This document shows, in pieces, positions 18,984 to 20,601 of a stretch of DNA of 20,601 nucleotides. The stretch spans positions 1-20,601 of the forward strand of contig JAOUJL010000013.1 of the NCBI GenBank assembly GCA_029883255.1. The letters are read 5' to 3'. The notes below the pieces were generated by a model, which saw nothing but the letters and a program-made list of their open reading frames with translations, searched no databases and was not told the origin of the DNA. The position numbers and the translations under genes were made by a program. The stretch comes from Candidatus Bathyarchaeota archaeon (lineage in GTDB: Archaea > Thermoproteota > Bathyarchaeia > Bathyarchaeales > Bathyarchaeaceae). Every line of letters begins with the position of its first letter. Positions within the stretch are counted from its first letter, which is position 1.

Positions 18984-20601
18984 TTAGGTTTGTTTTTTCT
19001 TCCTGTGTCTAACATAGACAACTGATACTGTAACAACGGTCATCAATGAAGCTAAGGTTATCCATGGAGCCAACAGCTCAAACTTGTTTATTGGAACCCA
19101 AACACCACCAACTGGTGGTGTAGGTGCACCAACGGACACAAGGTTGACATAATTTGTGCATATAGTAGCGTCGTGACTGTCTTTCCCCCACACCATGAGG
19201 GTTACAATCCCATGATCAATGTAATCATCTATGTCTACTGAGTAGGTGTTTGAAATAGTCTCGTCATCAGCCATCCACGTCTTCCCATCGAGGACTGACG
19301 CTCCTGCTGATGGCGGGTCCGGAGCGCCATCCATCCAACCAACTTGTGAAACCGTGCCAAAATATTCCCAGCTACTAGTTGCGGTATTCCATATCTCTAT
19401 TCCTTTAGAATGGGTGCCGGTAGGATCCAGAAAAGCAATGTTTCCTTCCCATGTCACAGTAAACTCTTTTATTGGAACAGATCCGATGTTGAATCTGAAG
19501 ATCTGTTGAGCATAATCATACAAGTGTATTACTCGAGTTACCGCATAGATATCATCAGACGCTGAAATAGCCCCGTACATCGCTGTGGTGAACTCTGTTC
19601 CGATAGTAGGATCGTTTTCTTTGTTTTCGTCGTCAAGGTCGTATCTGGCTACAATTCCGACAGGTGGTGGTGGCAATGGTATTCCTGGGCCTCCAGGGTC
19701 GAGAATCACTCCATCAGTGGGGTCGAAGTCTCCTGTTCCATCGTCCGTGATTGAGACGGTGATCACATTGTCGCCGTCGTCACTCCCTATCGATAAACTA
19801 ATCCATCCAACTGAAATGTGGTACTGGTTCCAGAGGGTGCCAATCGGGACCATTGAGGGGAGCGTTACGGTGATTGTGACGGTCTGCCCTGGCGTGAGTC
19901 CCACAACCCTGAAGCTGAAGAACCCGTGTGGAAACACCGACACCGGCTTACCATCTGTAGGCAGTGCGGCTTCGCTTATTGCTATGAGGTTTTGTACGAG
20001 GCCGACGTCTGATTCGAATGTAGCGGTCCCAGTTCCGGTTGCAGTCTCAACAGTTGCAACTCTGGCTTCTTCGTTTCCAACAGTGCAGAACGTTGACGGA
20101 TTTAGATGATTATTGTATTCTGTGGAGAGCCAGCTGATACTTCTTGAAACATTTGAGATGCGAACTTCGTCAACCATGCCATTCAGGAACGGGGTTGTAT
20201 ACCGTCCTATGCAACATGGAGTCGTTTGAGACATCACGTTGCCCGTCAGAGACTTAGGTGTCCCTATCTGTGCCGCATTCCTGTACAGTCTGATCTGCGA
20301 ACCATCATAGATACCTGCAAGATGCTGCCATTGTCCAACCGTGATCACTGGCGTATCAGAAAGGCTAGAATACGTTGTAGGAGAAGTAATTACGCCCCAA
20401 CCCATGTTTCCGGCACTGCCCCACCACATTATGTAACTACCTGACGTCCAACTGGCCCATTTTGACACTATGCCAGCGCCAATTGCCCCTACAGCATCTG
20501 GTTTGACCCAAGCCTCGACAGTAAGACCGCTCATTTCCTTCAAAGTAGAGCTGTCTCCACAGTCAATGAAATCGTCGGTTCCGTCGAAAGCGTCGGCACC
20601 G
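18984..20601 (-). CDS. LamG plus choice-of-anchor-U surface protein, 5' end off the window
   Basis: 538 codons are visible, and the frame runs past the right edge. Upstream of the internal ATG at 20543 it reads FDGTDDFIDCGDSSTLKEMS, the normal start of a LamG domain. LamG covers about the first 170 visible residues (VEAWVKPDA, WQHLAGIYDGSQIRLYRN, NGMVDEVRISN). A choice-of-anchor-U type domain follows at about 180-310 (FPHGFFSFRVVGLTPGQTVT, DDGTGDFDPTDGVILDPGGP). After a Pro stretch comes another beta domain with GKTWMADDETISNTYSVDID. A membrane helix (ITLASLMTVVTVSVVYV) and RHRKKK end the protein. It is a cell-surface protein, probably glycan-binding. The missing N-terminus should hold a signal peptide. 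Confidence 0.85.
   Translation of the reverse strand, partial: GADAFDGTDDFIDCGDSSTLKEMSGLTVEAWVKPDAVGAIGAGIVSKWASWTSGSYIMWWGSAGNMGWGVITSPTTYSSLSDTPVITVGQWQHLAGIYDGSQIRLYRNAAQIGTPKSLTGNVMSQTTPCCIGRYTTPFLNGMVDEVRISNVSRSISWLSTEYNNHLNPSTFCTVGNEEARVATVETATGTGTATFESDVGLVQNLIAISEAALPTDGKPVSVFPHGFFSFRVVGLTPGQTVTITVTLPSMVPIGTLWNQYHISVGWISLSIGSDDGDNVITVSITDDGTGDFDPTDGVILDPGGPGIPLPPPPVGIVARYDLDDENKENDPTIGTEFTTAMYGAISASDDIYAVTRVIHLYDYAQQIFRFNIGSVPIKEFTVTWEGNIAFLDPTGTHSKGIEIWNTATSSWEYFGTVSQVGWMDGAPDPPSAGASVLDGKTWMADDETISNTYSVDIDDYIDHGIVTLMVWGKDSHDATICTNYVNLVSVGAPTPPVGGVWVPINKFELLAPWITLASLMTVVTVSVVYVRHRKKKQT

Overview
The window looks archaeal, most likely from an uncultivated Thermoproteota/Bathyarchaeia-type lineage. 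This rests on an ER/Sec11-type signal peptidase (Ser-His-Asp), NosD-like parallel beta-helix surface proteins (one with an EFPS plus membrane-helix tail), a DUF5305-like protein, archaeal winged-helix regulators, TATA-box promoters with several apparently leaderless starts, and GGAGG-type Shine-Dalgarno sites on internal operon genes. No rRNA, tRNA, CRISPR array or recognisable transposase was seen. The lineage is inference, because no marker gene lies in the window.

Layout. 1-560 (-): a truncated signal peptidase with a C-terminal relic of a CPBP membrane protein just upstream. 774-2557 (+): a beta-helix plus lectin-like surface protein broken by one frameshift. 2581-2880 (-): a small gene interrupted by one stop codon. 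2924-3511 (-): a membrane winged-helix/zinc-ribbon protein, duplicated in inverted orientation at 17491-18078 (+) together with its leader. 3781-5151 (-): an HTH-coiled-coil protein. 5176-5947: a poorly coding stretch with a 9-bp minisatellite, a decayed fragment and a pyrimidine-rich terminator. 5948-12063 (-): a surface/export cluster, in transcription order CPBP homologue, NosD-like protein, DUF5305-like protein, SipW-like signal peptidase, second NosD-like protein. 12276-12716 (+) and 12802-13494 (-): two secreted beta-rich proteins. 13718-15951 (-): an operon of three consecutive secreted proteins, two with clear TasA/camelysin (SipW-type) N-termini. 15976-16160: a GC-rich run of hairpins that would be the leader of that operon, followed by a TATA box and a 13-bp tandem repeat. 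16312-16999: two convergent, overlapping winged-helix genes. 18165-18789: two small membrane proteins. 18984-20601 (-): a large LamG/choice-of-anchor-U surface protein that runs off the right edge.

Working model (inference): most of the window encodes a cell-surface matrix or filament system. The TasA-like trio would be the secreted subunits and the SipW-like peptidase with its DUF5305 partner would process them. The NosD, DNRLRE-like and LamG proteins would be co-displayed surface components. A CPBP homologue that has lost its catalytic residues heads the export cluster. Regulation could act through the structured leader and the repeat-flanked divergent promoter beside a winged-helix gene.

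Three features cut across the map. GCGCGC-rich palindromic elements recur at about 15 loci, mostly between genes. Three reading frames appear to lack an ATG/GTG/TTG start at their conserved N-terminus but carry an ACG at Shine-Dalgarno spacing. A roughly 0.8-kb inverted duplication brackets about 13.5 kb.
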